Assembly: GCF_003286085.1 (NCBI RefSeq)
Contig: NW_020825289.1
Location: 14,508,001 to 14,572,000 of the forward strand
DNA from: Drosophila persimilis
Taxonomy: Eukaryota; Arthropoda; Insecta; Diptera; Drosophilidae
DNA: 64,000 bases
Reading direction: 5' to 3'
A program made the translations under genes and the position numbers. Position 1 is the stretch's first letter. The number at the start of each line of letters is the position of its first letter. Below are positions 23,958 through 35,442 of this stretch, piece after piece. The notes under the pieces were generated by a model. That model ran no database searches, was not told where the DNA came from, and saw nothing but the letters and a program-made list of their open reading frames with translations.

Positions 23958-23995
23958 GCATAAAAACTAATCGACCCGAGTTTCGTCATCAGTTT
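23958..23995 (+). promoter_or_regulatory. TATA-like box plus initiator
   Basis: CATAAAAAC at 23959 is followed 31 bases later by TCAGTTT (23989-23995), a good match to the insect initiator. Spacing suits a focused start at A23991, upstream of the small frame at 24057. Confidence 0.45.
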
Positions 23996-24056
23996 AGTTG
24001 AAAGACTTGCATCCAATCCTTTGCGACAAGTGCAATCGTGCCTTAACCGTTGTGCA

Positions 24057-24432
24057 ATGACTGTCCTCAATATGCACACTAAAATGATAATATTGATTTT
24101 ATTTTTCTACAACGGTTCCTACAATTGGAGTAAAAAGCTGTAAGGCTGTGGACTCGACTCGACCTTTCCCCCTGACCTCCGACCTCCGGCAGGCGGCGAC
24201 TGATTTTGCGTGTGTTCATACGAGTGTGATTCCAGTTCTAGTGCGAGTGTTTGTGTTCCCTTAGAGAACCAGTTGAAAGGGTAAGAAATCCCTTCCACCC
24301 CCTACAAACCACTGTGTGTGGAGTTACTCTATCGATTTTACTACTGGGCCAATTTGGGCTCCTTTCCATAACAGTGGGGTGTTGCCAAGGAACAGACAAC
24401 AAAGAAATATGCAATTCGATATATGTACATAA
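24057..24432 (+). CDS. Candidate two-exon small secreted peptide (46 aa)
   Basis: An ATG 66 bases after the predicted start opens MTVLNMHTK followed by the hydrophobic MIILILFFYNGS, a signal-peptide-like N-terminus, and reaches a GTAAGG donor at 24140. A well-formed acceptor (TTTCCATAACAG, ending 24374) continues the frame to GVLPRNRQQRNMQFDICT and TAA at 24430-24432. AATAAA follows at 24505-24510. The combination of promoter, leader, intron and poly(A) signal resembles small seminal-fluid or immune peptide genes, but each part is weak, another donor (24130) gives a different Cys-containing second half, and no family was recognised. Confidence 0.25.
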
Positions 24433-24504
24433 GTGCGCAAAAGCAGGATACCAAATACAGTGCCGTCCCACTATAGCGCCCAATACTAAACTATTATATT
24501 TCTT

Positions 24505-24510
24505 AATAAA
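24505..24510 (+). terminator. Poly(A) signal for the small candidate gene
   Basis: A plus-strand AATAAA about 73 bases past the candidate stop at 24432. Confidence 0.3.
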
Positions 24511-24539
24511 ACATATTTCATCCCCAAAAGTATACCTTT

Positions 24540-26700
24540 AGTTTGCAGCGTGCCCATTTAGTTGACCTTCAGTGTAAAGAACCGTTGCGATGCACTTTTT
24601 GTCTGCGGGCGATGCTTACAGTGCTGTTCTAGAATAGTGTGCAAGCATGAATTGAACGGTTTGTATAAAGAAAAAGTAGGAAGATTGCATCTGTTCTAAG
24701 GTAAAGTTTATACTTGATGAGTTATGGTTCCCCAATTGGACATTGTTTCTATGGCAATGAGTCCATACGTTTTCCACGTCCATCTGGAAGAATTCCAGCG
24801 TCTGCGCTTGGGTCGGTCTGCTGTTGTTTTGATTGTAAAAGGCCCATCACAGTAGGTGCCCCCGGATGCGAATTTGTTTACAAATTCACAGACGCGAGAC
24901 AGTCTACATGTGACACGTGGACTGAGGCAACCCCTGGAATGGGCTGGGTCAATGGGGAGGAAAAACCTCACCTGATACCCATTCCAAGTGCCGGCCGGCT
25001 TGAAGCTGTGGCAGCGAAGTGGGCCACATATGTACAATGACGTCAGGCACCGTTTAGCGACATTGAACTAGTTTCGATAGAAAAGTCGTCGTTGGGAAAC
25101 TGGGATAAGGTTTCCGTTTCGTTTCTTCCATTTGCCTATGACGTCAATGCAGAAAGCGTGAAGTAACTGTCGTAGCCAATTTGCCCGCCACCGGTTGCGC
25201 GACCTTTCCATCTTTGGCTTCCGTTTTGTCCAACAGAAACTTCTGTGTGGCTCATAAATGTCACCCCACCACAGCCCTGACACAGCTTAAGCGTCGCATT
25301 TGGTAGTTAATTAATAAAAACATATTTAATCGGTTTGTCTATGCATAAGCTGCCCTCCTAATGGATGTCACTTTGCTGAATTTATCTATTTGTTATTTGT
25401 TTCCAAACGGAGTAGGGGTCGCACCGACTAAGCGAGCATTCTATCCTGTTTCGAGTACAGTTTGTGCAAATAGTTACCCCACACCAAGGACGTCCTTGGG
25501 TAGTGCAAAATTCTCTCATCAAATTGCACCATCACAAAATGTTTGTCTTTATTTGTACAATGTGCATCTCGGCAAACACCAGAAGAGAACAATTTCATTA
25601 CGGCGCAAAAATTACAATCTCAACTATATGGCAGCTATATAAAAATGAGGGGAGTGGGAGGGGGGGGGGGCATGCCACCACACTGTAAACAAGAGTGTAA
25701 AGGCTGTGGCATTGTTCTATCTGGTGGGGCCCTGGCCTCGACCAAATGGGATCAGCATGAGCAGCGTCCTAGGCCTAAGAATATATACTAAGATATGTAT
25801 CTATAAATGGAAGGGCAGCTGGCGTCCTATTGCCAATTAGTTCGTGACACTAATTACGTGTTGGCTAGGGGGACCTAAGGGACCTATTACATAGTTTGCA
25901 GCACTTGTAGGGCAAGTCCTTTCCGCTCCCTGCAACAACTAGTTGCCTCTCAAGGCACCCACGTTGCCACCGCTCCACTGGCTCCCAGCGGGCGTTGCTA
26001 ATGCGCATTACAATGGGCAGCAGCCCCCATAGAGCCACCCATCGATGCTGCCGTATCATAATCAATCGAATGCATCTTCTGTACCAGAGGAGGGCGTCCA
26101 ATCAGATTTACCATTGCCAATGGTTACCCACGCGACACAACCCATGGAATGGCAAATTTTCCACTCAACTAGTTATAAAACAGGACGGAGGGGGGGAGGG
26201 GCCCGGTGACGGTACCCAGCGTAAACTATATAAATAAACTGGAGCATAAACAAGTGCTGACAGGGGATAAACAATAGATAAGAGTTGCTATAATCATAGT
26301 AAACAGTTTCATCAGTTGATTAGTTATACGATTATTTTCCATAAATTATCCTGCTTCTTCCACCTTTCTCTTTGCAGAAGAAAGGCGTGGTCCCGATCCT
26401 ATCCCAACACGATTCTAGCCCCCAACTATCGTGTAAAAACAATAACAATCGCCCCCACAGCCACAGCCACTCGGACACGAAGTTACGGAGCAAAACAAAA
26501 GTCGCGTTCCGTTCCCCCGTTATCGGCCCAAGGGCTTTGTGGAATTTTTCAAGCTTTTTTGCGTCATAAATTGAAATATTTTGTTCGTTTGGTTTGGTGC
26601 GCGCGAATAAAGAAAACAAACAAATACCGAGGCAACAACTACAACAACAACAACTGGGCCAGCTACGGCCACAGTTCGTAGTCGAATCGGGGGAAACAAT
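24540..26700. other. Intergenic region with two CRE palindromes
   Basis: No convincing gene. Overlapping open frames on opposite strands at 24708-25040 and short ones at 25361-26237 lack homology and coding feel. Two perfect CRE/ATF palindromes (TGACGTCA) occur at 25038-25045 and 25139-25146. A G-run (about 25660-25670), a plus-strand TATAAATA at about 26229, and CAA-rich 5'-UTR-like sequence near 26600-26680 lead into the next promoter. Confidence 0.5.
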
Positions 26701-26718
26701 ACAATTGCGATCGGATTT

Positions 26719-26760
26719 TTGTATATATAGAAGCAGGGCCGCACTCGACTCTCATTCGGT
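26719..26760 (+). promoter_or_regulatory. TATA promoter of the 27.3-30.1 kb gene
   Basis: TATATATAG at 26722-26730 precedes a TCATTCGGTC start-like sequence about 30 bases downstream. A possible first-exon donor (CCAG|GTTAAG, 26876) follows; the 5' UTR may be spliced again before the ATG at 27322 or run straight to it. Confidence 0.5.
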
Positions 26761-27321
26761 CTTCGTTTTTCATAGCCAACGGAACAGCCAGCAGTCATCT
26801 CTACGCTACGAAAATAGCCAAGTGCAAGTGCATACTATACCGAGGGATATACATAGTGTCTGTATCTGTGGGCCAGGTTAAGCATAAAACGTGTTGAATA
26901 AAATTCACTTCGATGTCGATTAATTCGCCAATATCGTTAAAAAACTCGGACCTGCATTGAACAGGCAAAAGCAAAAGCAAATCAAATCTATCAAATCAAA
27001 ACCAGAGCAAACCCAAACAAAAAGCAAGCAAACAAGCAGAGAAACTCAAAGACAGCAAACAACCCAAGCAACTCAACAAGTTGTTTGCCTTTAGTTCGCG
27101 TTACGTTACCCCTTATTTCGTTACATTTCCCAACGTTTGGGGCCTGCCCCAGACCCCCGTTAGTGAGCAACAGTTGAGCTGTGTTAAATTAAGCGGAATC
27201 TCAGTAACAGCCGCGAACGGCACTCCACTGAAGCAGCGCGTGATACCACAGATTGTTCGAGGGAACGTCTAACAAAGGAAAACCACAATACAATCTGGTT
27301 TATTGGGCTTTAGGCCATTGT

Positions 27322-30120
27322 ATGGGTAAGTAAATTGATCTAAATCATGGGCATGGGCATTCGAATCAGCAGCTATCAAGTGTCTCTACAATACACGAAT
27401 ATAAAATAGAATTCTCAGATCTCGTGAGGCTGCCAGAGAAGCTGCAGCCCAGACCTTCGCACATTTGTCCGACCATGATTCACCTGTAAATAAGCAACAA
27501 TTTCGCGTGGTATAATAAACATGCCCAGAACTTTGTGTCCGCACTGAATCATATTACACACAAAGAAATTCACAGAATCAACTACGCAAAAAATGTACTC
27601 TAATCATAAAAAAGTGCGACCGAAAAACAAGCGAGATTAGCGCATGACGAAGATGGGGCGAAATTCACAAATTCACATGCATGCAAATGTGACCAAGGCA
27701 CGTGCCCCATCCGGCACCGCCCTATGAGTTCTGAGTGTTTTATTCGTCTTTTTTTGCTAGCTCCCACTAACTTTGGTGAATTATCAGCACTTAAGCGCAT
27801 ACTAAACAACCCCGCCCACTTCCTGCCGCGAGTTGATAAGGCTGTACAATGTCCGTACGTGTACATTGTACACTCCACTCCATTTATGTGTCTGGCAATT
27901 GTTTATTGCACACTGAAGACGGGAGGCGGGACTGTACGTCCACGGCAACAGCATTGAGCGGGAGACAAACAGATAACGATCCCTTTACCTACGAGACTCA
28001 TTAATAACCCATTTGACTCTACCTGCGGGAAAACTGATTACGAAAGGGCTGCTGGGAGAGGGGCTGCTGGGATAATTGGTTACCCTTGAGACACTGAACG
28101 ATCGAACGATCGAACGATCGATAAGTAGGGGTCTAGGTCAAGGGTTCAGGCTCAGATTTTCTCACATTCCGTTTCGACCACGTTTCTTTACCCACAGATC
28201 AGTCTAAACCAACAACGAAATTTGGAGACGAGCCGGACCTCCTGTTCAACCGAGCGCAGGGCCGGATTAGTCTGTACAGTCTTGGAGCTGGAGCCACCAT
28301 CGCTGCCATCCAGGCGACCGAACCTTTGAATCCAAACGCCAACGCAACGCAACAAGTCGCCAACATTCAACTAGAAGCTATAATCAATGACTGCGAAAGT
28401 GGCTACGTGCCCTCCGTGGGCCGCTGGGGCTCCGAGTGGCCAAGTTGACTCGCCGCTGCCCACGGCCAGGATGGAGCAGCATCGATCCCCGTCGATGGGG
28501 ATGTCGATGCTGCCGAGGAGGGGGCCGCCGCCGTCACTGGCTCGGATTCTGACTCCCAGCAGGAGGAAGACCAGCATCTGGCGGATGCGGTGCGTGGATT
28601 GGGACTGACTACGAAGTCGCCCTTCACACATGATCAATCCGGGAAGGCAAGAAGCACTGGCACGATCCGACGAACGCCCTCCACTTCGAGTGAGGACGAT
28701 TACGAGGATGACGAGGTGCTACAGTGGCTGCCAACCGCCGACCTGACATCGGTGGATGGATCGGAGCGCTACTCCGACATCCGGCAGCTGCTGGCCAGAC
28801 AGCAGCCGTTCCTCCCGGAGGACCAGCACTCGCTCGGCTCGGATTGGGCCGTCGGCGATGGCTACGACCTGAGCGCCTACAACCAGATCAACGGAGTGTG
28901 GCCTTTGGGTCATCCGCTGCCCCTGCCCGACTGGACCAGCGGCGAGGGCGAGGCCGGCAAGGGAACCCTGATCTTCGACAACGTGTGGCAGTACGAGGAA
29001 CTGAACGGGATTGTGGAGACCACGCTGCAGCGCATGCTGGAGGAGACCCACTACAACACGGTCAATCTGTTTGTGGACTTCTACCGTAGCTTCAAGCGCA
29101 CCCGCCGCTCGGATCTGCGCAGCTTTTTCCAGTTCTACGACGTGCCCATCAACCGTCGCCACCACATGTGCGTCTCGCTGGCCTTTGAAATAATGGCCAG
29201 GATGGTGCAGATGTTCCCGGTGCTGGCGCAGTACTTGTATGTGGTCTCCTGCGAGGAGCAGGTGATGGACTGCAACGACTACGTTCAGCTGGACGAAGAG
29301 TACGGCCTTAACTCGGCCAACGCGGCCGTTGAGAAGGAGCACGTAATGGTGGCCATGCGCATAGCCATAGGAGAGCGTCGTGGCGTCATGATTCTCGATC
29401 CAGGGTATCACGTGAGTCGTGCGGTGACTGTAATGAAGGATCAGAGCTATCCACACACTGGTAAGTCTGCTTCACAGAAGTGTATCGCAGATTATTAAGA
29501 TTCTTCCTTGCAGGCTGGTTTACCCAATCGAAGGAGCCGCATCTGCAGCGGGACTACTGCTACGCGTACAGCCAGCACAGCGGCAAGTTTGTGGAGTGGA
29601 AGGAGCGCGAGATCCGCGGCGAGAAGAGCAGCTTTAAGACCTCGCTGGTCTACGTGGCCCAGGAGTACATCACGGCCATCGATGTGACCGTGCGCCGGAA
29701 TCTGGTGTACAACTTCCGGTCGCTGCTCTCGCGCGATGCCAAGGGCCAGGTGTATGCGGGTATCTACTTCCCGCTGGTGGCCAACGTGCAGGAGTCGTAT
29801 CTGACCATCTTCTACGACGGACCCAACGAGCAGAGGGTGCGGACGAAGCTCATGTTCAGCGGCTTCAAAGTGGGCAAAGGCAAGGTACGTACTCTCAGAC
29901 CGAATGCATTATGGAAACCCCCATTCTAATGGCCATCCTCCTACAGCTACCAGACTCCATAAGCCACCATTTGGGGAAGCTGGCACCGCAGCTGAAGATG
30001 CCGTTGCAGGAGCTCACGGAGCTGTGCAAAGCCCTGGCCGAGGTGGTCACCGATCAGAACTTTATCGGCCAGGTGCTGTCCATCAACGACGACATCGGCA
30101 ACATGTCCGTGGAGAATTGA
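27322..30120 (+). CDS. Conserved-looking protein of unknown function with in-frame TGA
   Basis: Exons: 27322-27325 (ATG G), 28198-29460, 29514-29884, 29947-30120 (TGA stop). Phases agree. The long second exon contains an in-frame TGA at 28446-28448 (codon 85); the frame is open on both sides. Removing 28416-28469, a GT-AG stretch of 54 bases with a TTGAC branch-like site, restores a 585-residue protein in frame; the next intron of this gene is only 53 bases, so that size is credible. Without it, the upstream part is 84 residues and UGA-C readthrough would be required. The protein has a Ser/Asp/Glu-rich N-terminal third and then a compact, probably globular region from about residue 200, with DYEDDEVLQWLPTADL, a Tyr/Trp-rich stretch and several conserved-looking helices. 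I do not recognise the family; no membrane segment or signal peptide is visible. Confidence 0.8.
28096..28122. repeat. CGAACGAT tandem repeat in intron 1
   Basis: Three near-perfect 8-base units, ending in a CGATAAG word, in the intron between 27326 and 28197. Confidence 0.8.
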
Positions 30121-30575
30121 CGGTTAAAGGAGCCTAAGGATGTCGCTGCAAGTCCCGAAGAGATGGAGAAAGACCCTGACACAGCAGCTGCAACTTAGTG
30201 TTCCAAATCTAAATACTTTATCCTTTCCACACAGTAATATTCTTTTAGTAGCACCTAAACACACCCCACATATATCAATGTATACACCCTGAACACCCAC
30301 TTGCACACACAAAGACACTACATATATCTAAAAACGCCAATCGTATGAGTTAACCGAAACTTAATCAAATGAAAAAAAAAACACTTGTATGAAAATTACA
30401 TTTAGATTTCGATTTTTGCCTAGCTTCAGCTTCCGTTTCGTTCTTACTAAACGTAAACAAAAATACTTATATAAAGACAAAAATTAGTTAATAGCTGGTA
30501 TCGAATATGTATAACTTAAATTGTAATAATATCTTTTTCGTTACACTTTAAATGCACCGTACAAAATTTCCGTTC

Positions 30576-30581
30576 AATAAA
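30576..30581 (+). terminator. Poly(A) signal of the 27.3-30.1 kb gene
   Basis: AATAAATAAA overlapping signals 456 bases after the stop at 30118-30120, directly before repeat cluster 2 begins. Confidence 0.7.
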
Positions 30582-30604
30582 TAAATTCAAATCAGCTAGC
30601 AAAA

Positions 30605-31800
30605 AAACGTCTTTTTTGAAGGCTCAATATCAATCGTATAAAACTATGTGGGCATGGCTAATTGTTCTATCTAGCTTGTAATATTCGACGGAATATCAAA
30701 ATCGAGGAAGGTTTTCAATATTTTCCGCCATTCACCTCAAGTAGTTGAACTATCTAAATAGAGGGGCTTAAGTGGGCTAAGTTCGGCTTTTTCATCATAC
30801 GAGACGCAATATGGTTTTTGAGGAGCAAAAATTAAGGCAAAAACAGTCAAAGGCAAGTATTTAAAATAAGCCCGTCAAGTAGAAAATAGGTTAGTTAATT
30901 GGATACAATTTTGTGGACATGGCTAAATGTTCTATATAGCTAGTAATATTTGGCGGAATATCAAAAACGAGGAATATGTATATCAGAACTTGAATTCGTA
31001 AGTATATTTACGGTATATTTTGAAAATGAGGCGGTATGTTTCGGTGCTGTTCTGAGGGTCATACTGTAGAAATACTGGTTTTCGCCGCGCTCTCATGTCA
31101 ATTTCAAATCTATTAATTTAATTTTAAATTTTATATAGAAATCCAATAAAAGCAAGTATTTCGAATAGGCCAATCATGTATAGAATTGATTCATCAATCG
31201 TACAAAATTGAGTGGGCATGGCTTAATGTTCTATACACAAACATGTTGCTAATTCCATGCACACATACCCTGGGGGAAATGGATGTTATAGAACTGAGAA
31301 AATGTTTGTCTTCCAAGGCTCAGTAGGTATCAGGATCGACATAAAGATATACAAGATACAATTAATGTACTTGAATATGTCTAAAGAATATCAATTTGAG
31401 AAAAGGTCTTAATAAATTACGTTTGATCTTCATATAAAATTAAAGAAATAGGGTGCACAAAGGCCTATACACGCATCATGTCTTCAAATACCAGCAACAT
31501 TGCGACTGATGTTTTGTTGAACTATTTTGTTTAAACCTTGTTTTAGTCAAAATCCAATAAAAGCAAGGACTAAAAAGTAACCAATTGTGTAGAAAATTGA
31601 TTCATCAATAGTATAAAATTATGTGGGAAGTGCTAAATGTTCTATATAGCTAGTAATATTCGTCGGAATATCAAAAACGAGGAATATGTAAAATAGAACT
31701 TGCATTCGTCAGTATGTTTACGGTATATTTTGAAAATGAGGCGGTATATTTTGGTATATTTTTGAGGTGTAAGACCGTATATCTTATCGATAAATCTGAT
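30605..31800 (+). repeat. AT-rich dispersed repeat, cluster 2 (four tandem-like copies of a core)
   Basis: The core (ATCGTATAAAATTATGTGGG then CATGGCTAAATGTTCTATAT, then GCTAGTAATATTCGACGGAA) appears at about 30637, 30906, 31195 and 31607. Two copies extend into TTTACGGTATATTTTGAAAATGAGGCGGTAT. The stretch 30720-30860 matches 53835-53960 and 31480-31640 matches 53460-53640 in the same orientation; the element is inverted at 21.3 kb. No coding capacity and no recognised termini. Confidence 0.8.
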
Positions 31801-32039
31801 CGAAGTTTGCGGAATTTTGTTCGTTGTTTTTTTTACGTTTTTCAATTAAACTGTCGTTTTTTAAGTGCTTTGCTGAGTATTTATTGGGGTAAGAACATCG
31901 GCTTCAACCAGGGGTCAGTGGGGACCCGGATTAAGACCTGTCATCAGCTGTTTTGCGGCCCCAGCAGCCGGCACCTACATATACACCTGTTGTGGGCCCA
32001 CCAAAAATATAAGGTGACAGACGAATCAAGTTCTATACG

Positions 32040-32075
32040 GAAAGGCGCGCATTTAAAGCTCACAGTTCGCTTTTG
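32040..32075 (+). promoter_or_regulatory. Possible promoter of the dehydrogenase gene
   Basis: ATTTAAA about 25 bases before TCACAGTTCG, an initiator-like sequence, 1.35 kb upstream of the ATG at 33425. The intervening 32.1-33.4 kb has no coding frame of note and would hold a 5' UTR intron. Confidence 0.25.
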
Positions 32076-33424
32076 AATTTCTCGCGGTGCGGTTGACTCC
32101 AAGGGCCAGTGCGGAAACCGGTTCTCGAAATCGGTTGATAGAAATTGAAATCTTCAAGGCAGCCAAACCCAACCTTTAATTGAATAAAAGGGTGTCAATA
32201 TTAGCATAGACACGTTTCGCTATTTACTAGGCAAGTGCACTTCCTTTAGTTTCGACAGAGAAGACACTACGTGAACCGCAGAGGGAACGGCAACGGCCAC
32301 GGCATTAGCAACCAAGGAAATAGAAAGTTAACAATCCAAGTTGCAACCAAATTAAAAGCAGAAACAGCAACAATAAAACTGCTAAGCTTTTGCGTTTTGT
32401 TGACGGAAGTCAGGGAAAGAGTCGACAACCAGAGACGCACGTTCGTAGAGAGTCAGAGTCATACGTAGACAGGTCGATGGGCCCCCTCTGCTTAGCGCTT
32501 CTTTTTTCGGCTCTGGCCCCATACGAGTATTCACTCTTTTGGCCCCGATCATTGGCTATCTCTACAGCTAGCTTTGGCTTTGGCTTTGGCTCTGTGTCTG
32601 GCTCTGGCGCGGGTTCTTCAACTTTTATTCTTTGTTGTTTCTGTTACCGCTGTTTGGTTTTTTAATTTGCATTTTACGAGCATTCACACACACAATCGCA
32701 GACAAAGACAGTTCGGTTCTCTCACCGATGCTCTACCTTCTACCTGCGGCAAAGTCCCTGGCATTACGAGTAAATACTATAGTATCTCTCTAGCTATCAC
32801 TAATTAATTTAATTGCGCTCCCACCTGGCTTAACAATTACGCCTGTCGCCTAACTGCAGTCAAAGTGCAACTTGCATCGTAAATATTAAGACACAAAAAT
32901 ATATACTCGTACCTATACCTGTAAAGATGAAAAGATGCAATGAGTCGGGCTCCATTGATGTACAGAACTAACAAATCGTGCCCAATTGCTCGGCAAATAT
33001 GACAAAGCCCAGGTGAAAAAGCAGCAAGAGAGCTACAAAGAAGGTTGGGTACTCTGGCTGTCATTATTATCTACCACCAATCGATTAAGTATTAATTTCC
33101 AAACACAATTTGTGGATCGCAAAGAATGAAGATAAAGACAAAAATATGCCTCACAAGAAAACTCACTCTCATAGCAGATAGATATACCCTTACCTTACCG
33201 TATGGCTCGTGAAATTGTTGCTGACTCAGGTTAAGAGTTTCGCAAAGTGCACTCGAGTCGAATTGACTCGTCAATATTGATAATTGCCCTAGTAATGGCA
33301 CTGGCTAATGGGAAATCGGCCGTGTGGCAAGCCGACATGGCTCTACTTATCATCGCCACCACGACCTTTGCTCGCAGACGTAGCTCTTCTAATCGTTATC
33401 AGGAAATTCTTTCCCTTAGGAAAC

Positions 33425-35442
33425 ATGCTGATCGCGTTGTTTTGGCTCTTCTTCGTGGGCCTGCTGCTGTGTGGCTTCCTCTTCTCGAAGACGACCAAGG
33501 AGTTCCCCAAGTCATGGTTCGAGTGGAAGACGGAGTTCCGGTATCAGTATTTGGGCATTGTGGGCCTCATCCACGACGCTCAGTATGCGGCGCGAGATCG
33601 TGTGGGTAAGCAGTGATAATCTTAATATTTAGATGCTTATCAAACTGAAATTAATTGTGAACATTATCCATTTAAGCACTTTATAAGCAGCCGGACCGCA
33701 TCGCTGTCATCACCGGAGGCAACCGCGGCATCGGACTGCGGATTGTGGAGAAGCTGCTGGCCTGCGACATGACTGTCGTCATGGGTAAGTGTTGACCAAT
33801 TCGATCTTTGTGCCCAGTAGGATGGGAACTGCTGCTAGACATGACCATTAATCAGATGGTTTCGAGTGGATAATTATATATTCTGAAAACATTTAATGCG
33901 ACAACAATGCACGTGCGTGGAATGGACAATTCCAAAGGAGAAAATAAATCGAAAGACTGTCCCCAGCCTTGTCCATCCGCTCGGCAAAACGTGACACATG
34001 CTCATCAGTTCTTTATCTACCTTATCAACTCCCAACTCCGATCACGATCGGATCCCAGATCGCCGTTGATGGAATACAAAGTACAAACCCCATGAGATTG
34101 GTCTGGGGGCTGAGGCAGGGCGGTCACGGAAAATCGGCCCCACAAATCCAATTGAGATGACAGTGCTCCGATAAATCGCGACAGCTGATCGCGGGTGTTG
34201 GTCGGTAAATTTACTTCTTACATGATACATGAAATCTACACTACATGTTTCGTCGCTAGGTGTCTCCCCTGTGTAGTTACCGTGTAGAATTTCTTTGTTG
34301 AATCTTAGACCTTTTTTACATGTCCAATTTCGGGTAGAAGAAGAGATTGGTCGAATTTAGCTCGAAAGAAAGAGATAGAGTTCTATCATGGCAGACTAGA
34401 AGAGTTTGGTTGCAACAGATTCCAAGGTGGCCTTACAATGCATGCGGGGGGTGGCCCAGGAGGGTGACCAGGGACCAGGGTGGGACCAATAATGTATTCA
34501 TTCAAGGAATAAAATAATTTTCTCCTTAAAAAAGCGTTAGAAAAGACTCTGGACTCCATTTCCATCCTCAATAATTGTATTAATTTATATCATATACAGG
34601 TGTTCGCGATCCCAAAAGCGCCGAAGCCGCCGTCGGAGCTATAGTCGATCTGAAAGCGACCAAGGGCAAGCTGATCTGCGAACAGCTCGACGTGGGCGAT
34701 CTGAAATCAGTTCAGGCCTTCGCCCAGCGCATCAAGGAACGGTACACTAAGGTCGATCTGCTGCTGAACAATGCCGGCATTATGTTCGCCCCCTTCAGGC
34801 TCACCGCCGATGGCTACGAGTCGCACTTTGCCACGAACTACTTGGGCCACTTCCTGCTCAGTCACCTGCTGCTGCCCCGACTGAAGGCGGCGGGCAAGGA
34901 GGGGAAGAATGCGAGGATCGTCAATGTGAGCTCCTGCGTAAACCTCATTGGACGCATCAACTACAAGGACATCAACGGAAAGTGAGTGAATCATACCAAA
35001 CTTGCTGGATGTCCACTCACATGGTGTTTTTTTTGTCCTCCACAGCAAGCAATACTATCCGGGAGCTGCCTACAGCCAGTCAAAACTGGCTCAGATCCTG
35101 TACACCCGCCACCTGCAAACACTGCTCGATGCAGAGAAGTCGCACGTACAGGTGAATGTGGTGCATCCGGGCATTGTGGACACGGATCTGTTCGAGCACT
35201 CGGCCACCACATCGGTGCCAATGTTCAAGAAGCTCTTCTTCAAGACGCCGGAGCGGGGTTCCCGCACGGTCGTGTTTGCGGCCATAGATCCCTCGATCGA
35301 GGGCCAGGGGGGCACCTATCTGAGCAACGGCGGCAAGGGTCCCTTCCATCCCGACGCCAAGAAACCAGCCAAGTGCGAGCAGTTCTTCCAGTTCTCCTGC
35401 GACCTGCTCAAGATCAAACAGTATGGAAACGGCGAATACTGA
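33425..35442 (+). CDS. DHRSX-type short-chain dehydrogenase/reductase
   Basis: Exons 33425-33605, 33677-33784, 34600-34981 and 35046-35442 join in phase to 355 residues. An N-terminal hydrophobic anchor (MLIALFWLFFVGLLLCGFLF) suggests membrane attachment, followed by the SDR fold: cofactor loop TGGNRGIG (73-80), NNAG (153-156), catalytic N176, S208 and Y233-x3-K237. The second half (VNVVHPGIVDTDLF, FFKTPERGSRTVVFAA) follows human DHRSX more than classical retinol dehydrogenases. DHRSX has been linked to the polyprenal step of dolichol synthesis; applying that here is inference. The ATG chosen lies directly before the anchor; an upstream in-frame ATG at 33308 adds unlikely sequence. Introns 33606-33676, 33785-34599 and 34982-35045. 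Confidence 0.85.

Noticed and set aside
24708-25040. Two antisense frames of about 109 residues on the same DNA
   Set aside because: Mutually exclusive, Cys/Trp-rich random-looking, no promoter or poly(A) signal in place.
28446-28448. Selenocysteine reading of the in-frame TGA
   Set aside because: Context is not Cys-like or redox-like, no SECIS-like structure could be judged, and flies have very few selenoproteins.
28719-29456. 245-residue minus frame opposite the 27.3-30.1 kb gene
   Set aside because: Shadow of the plus coding exon: the plus frame has correct splice joints and protein-like composition.
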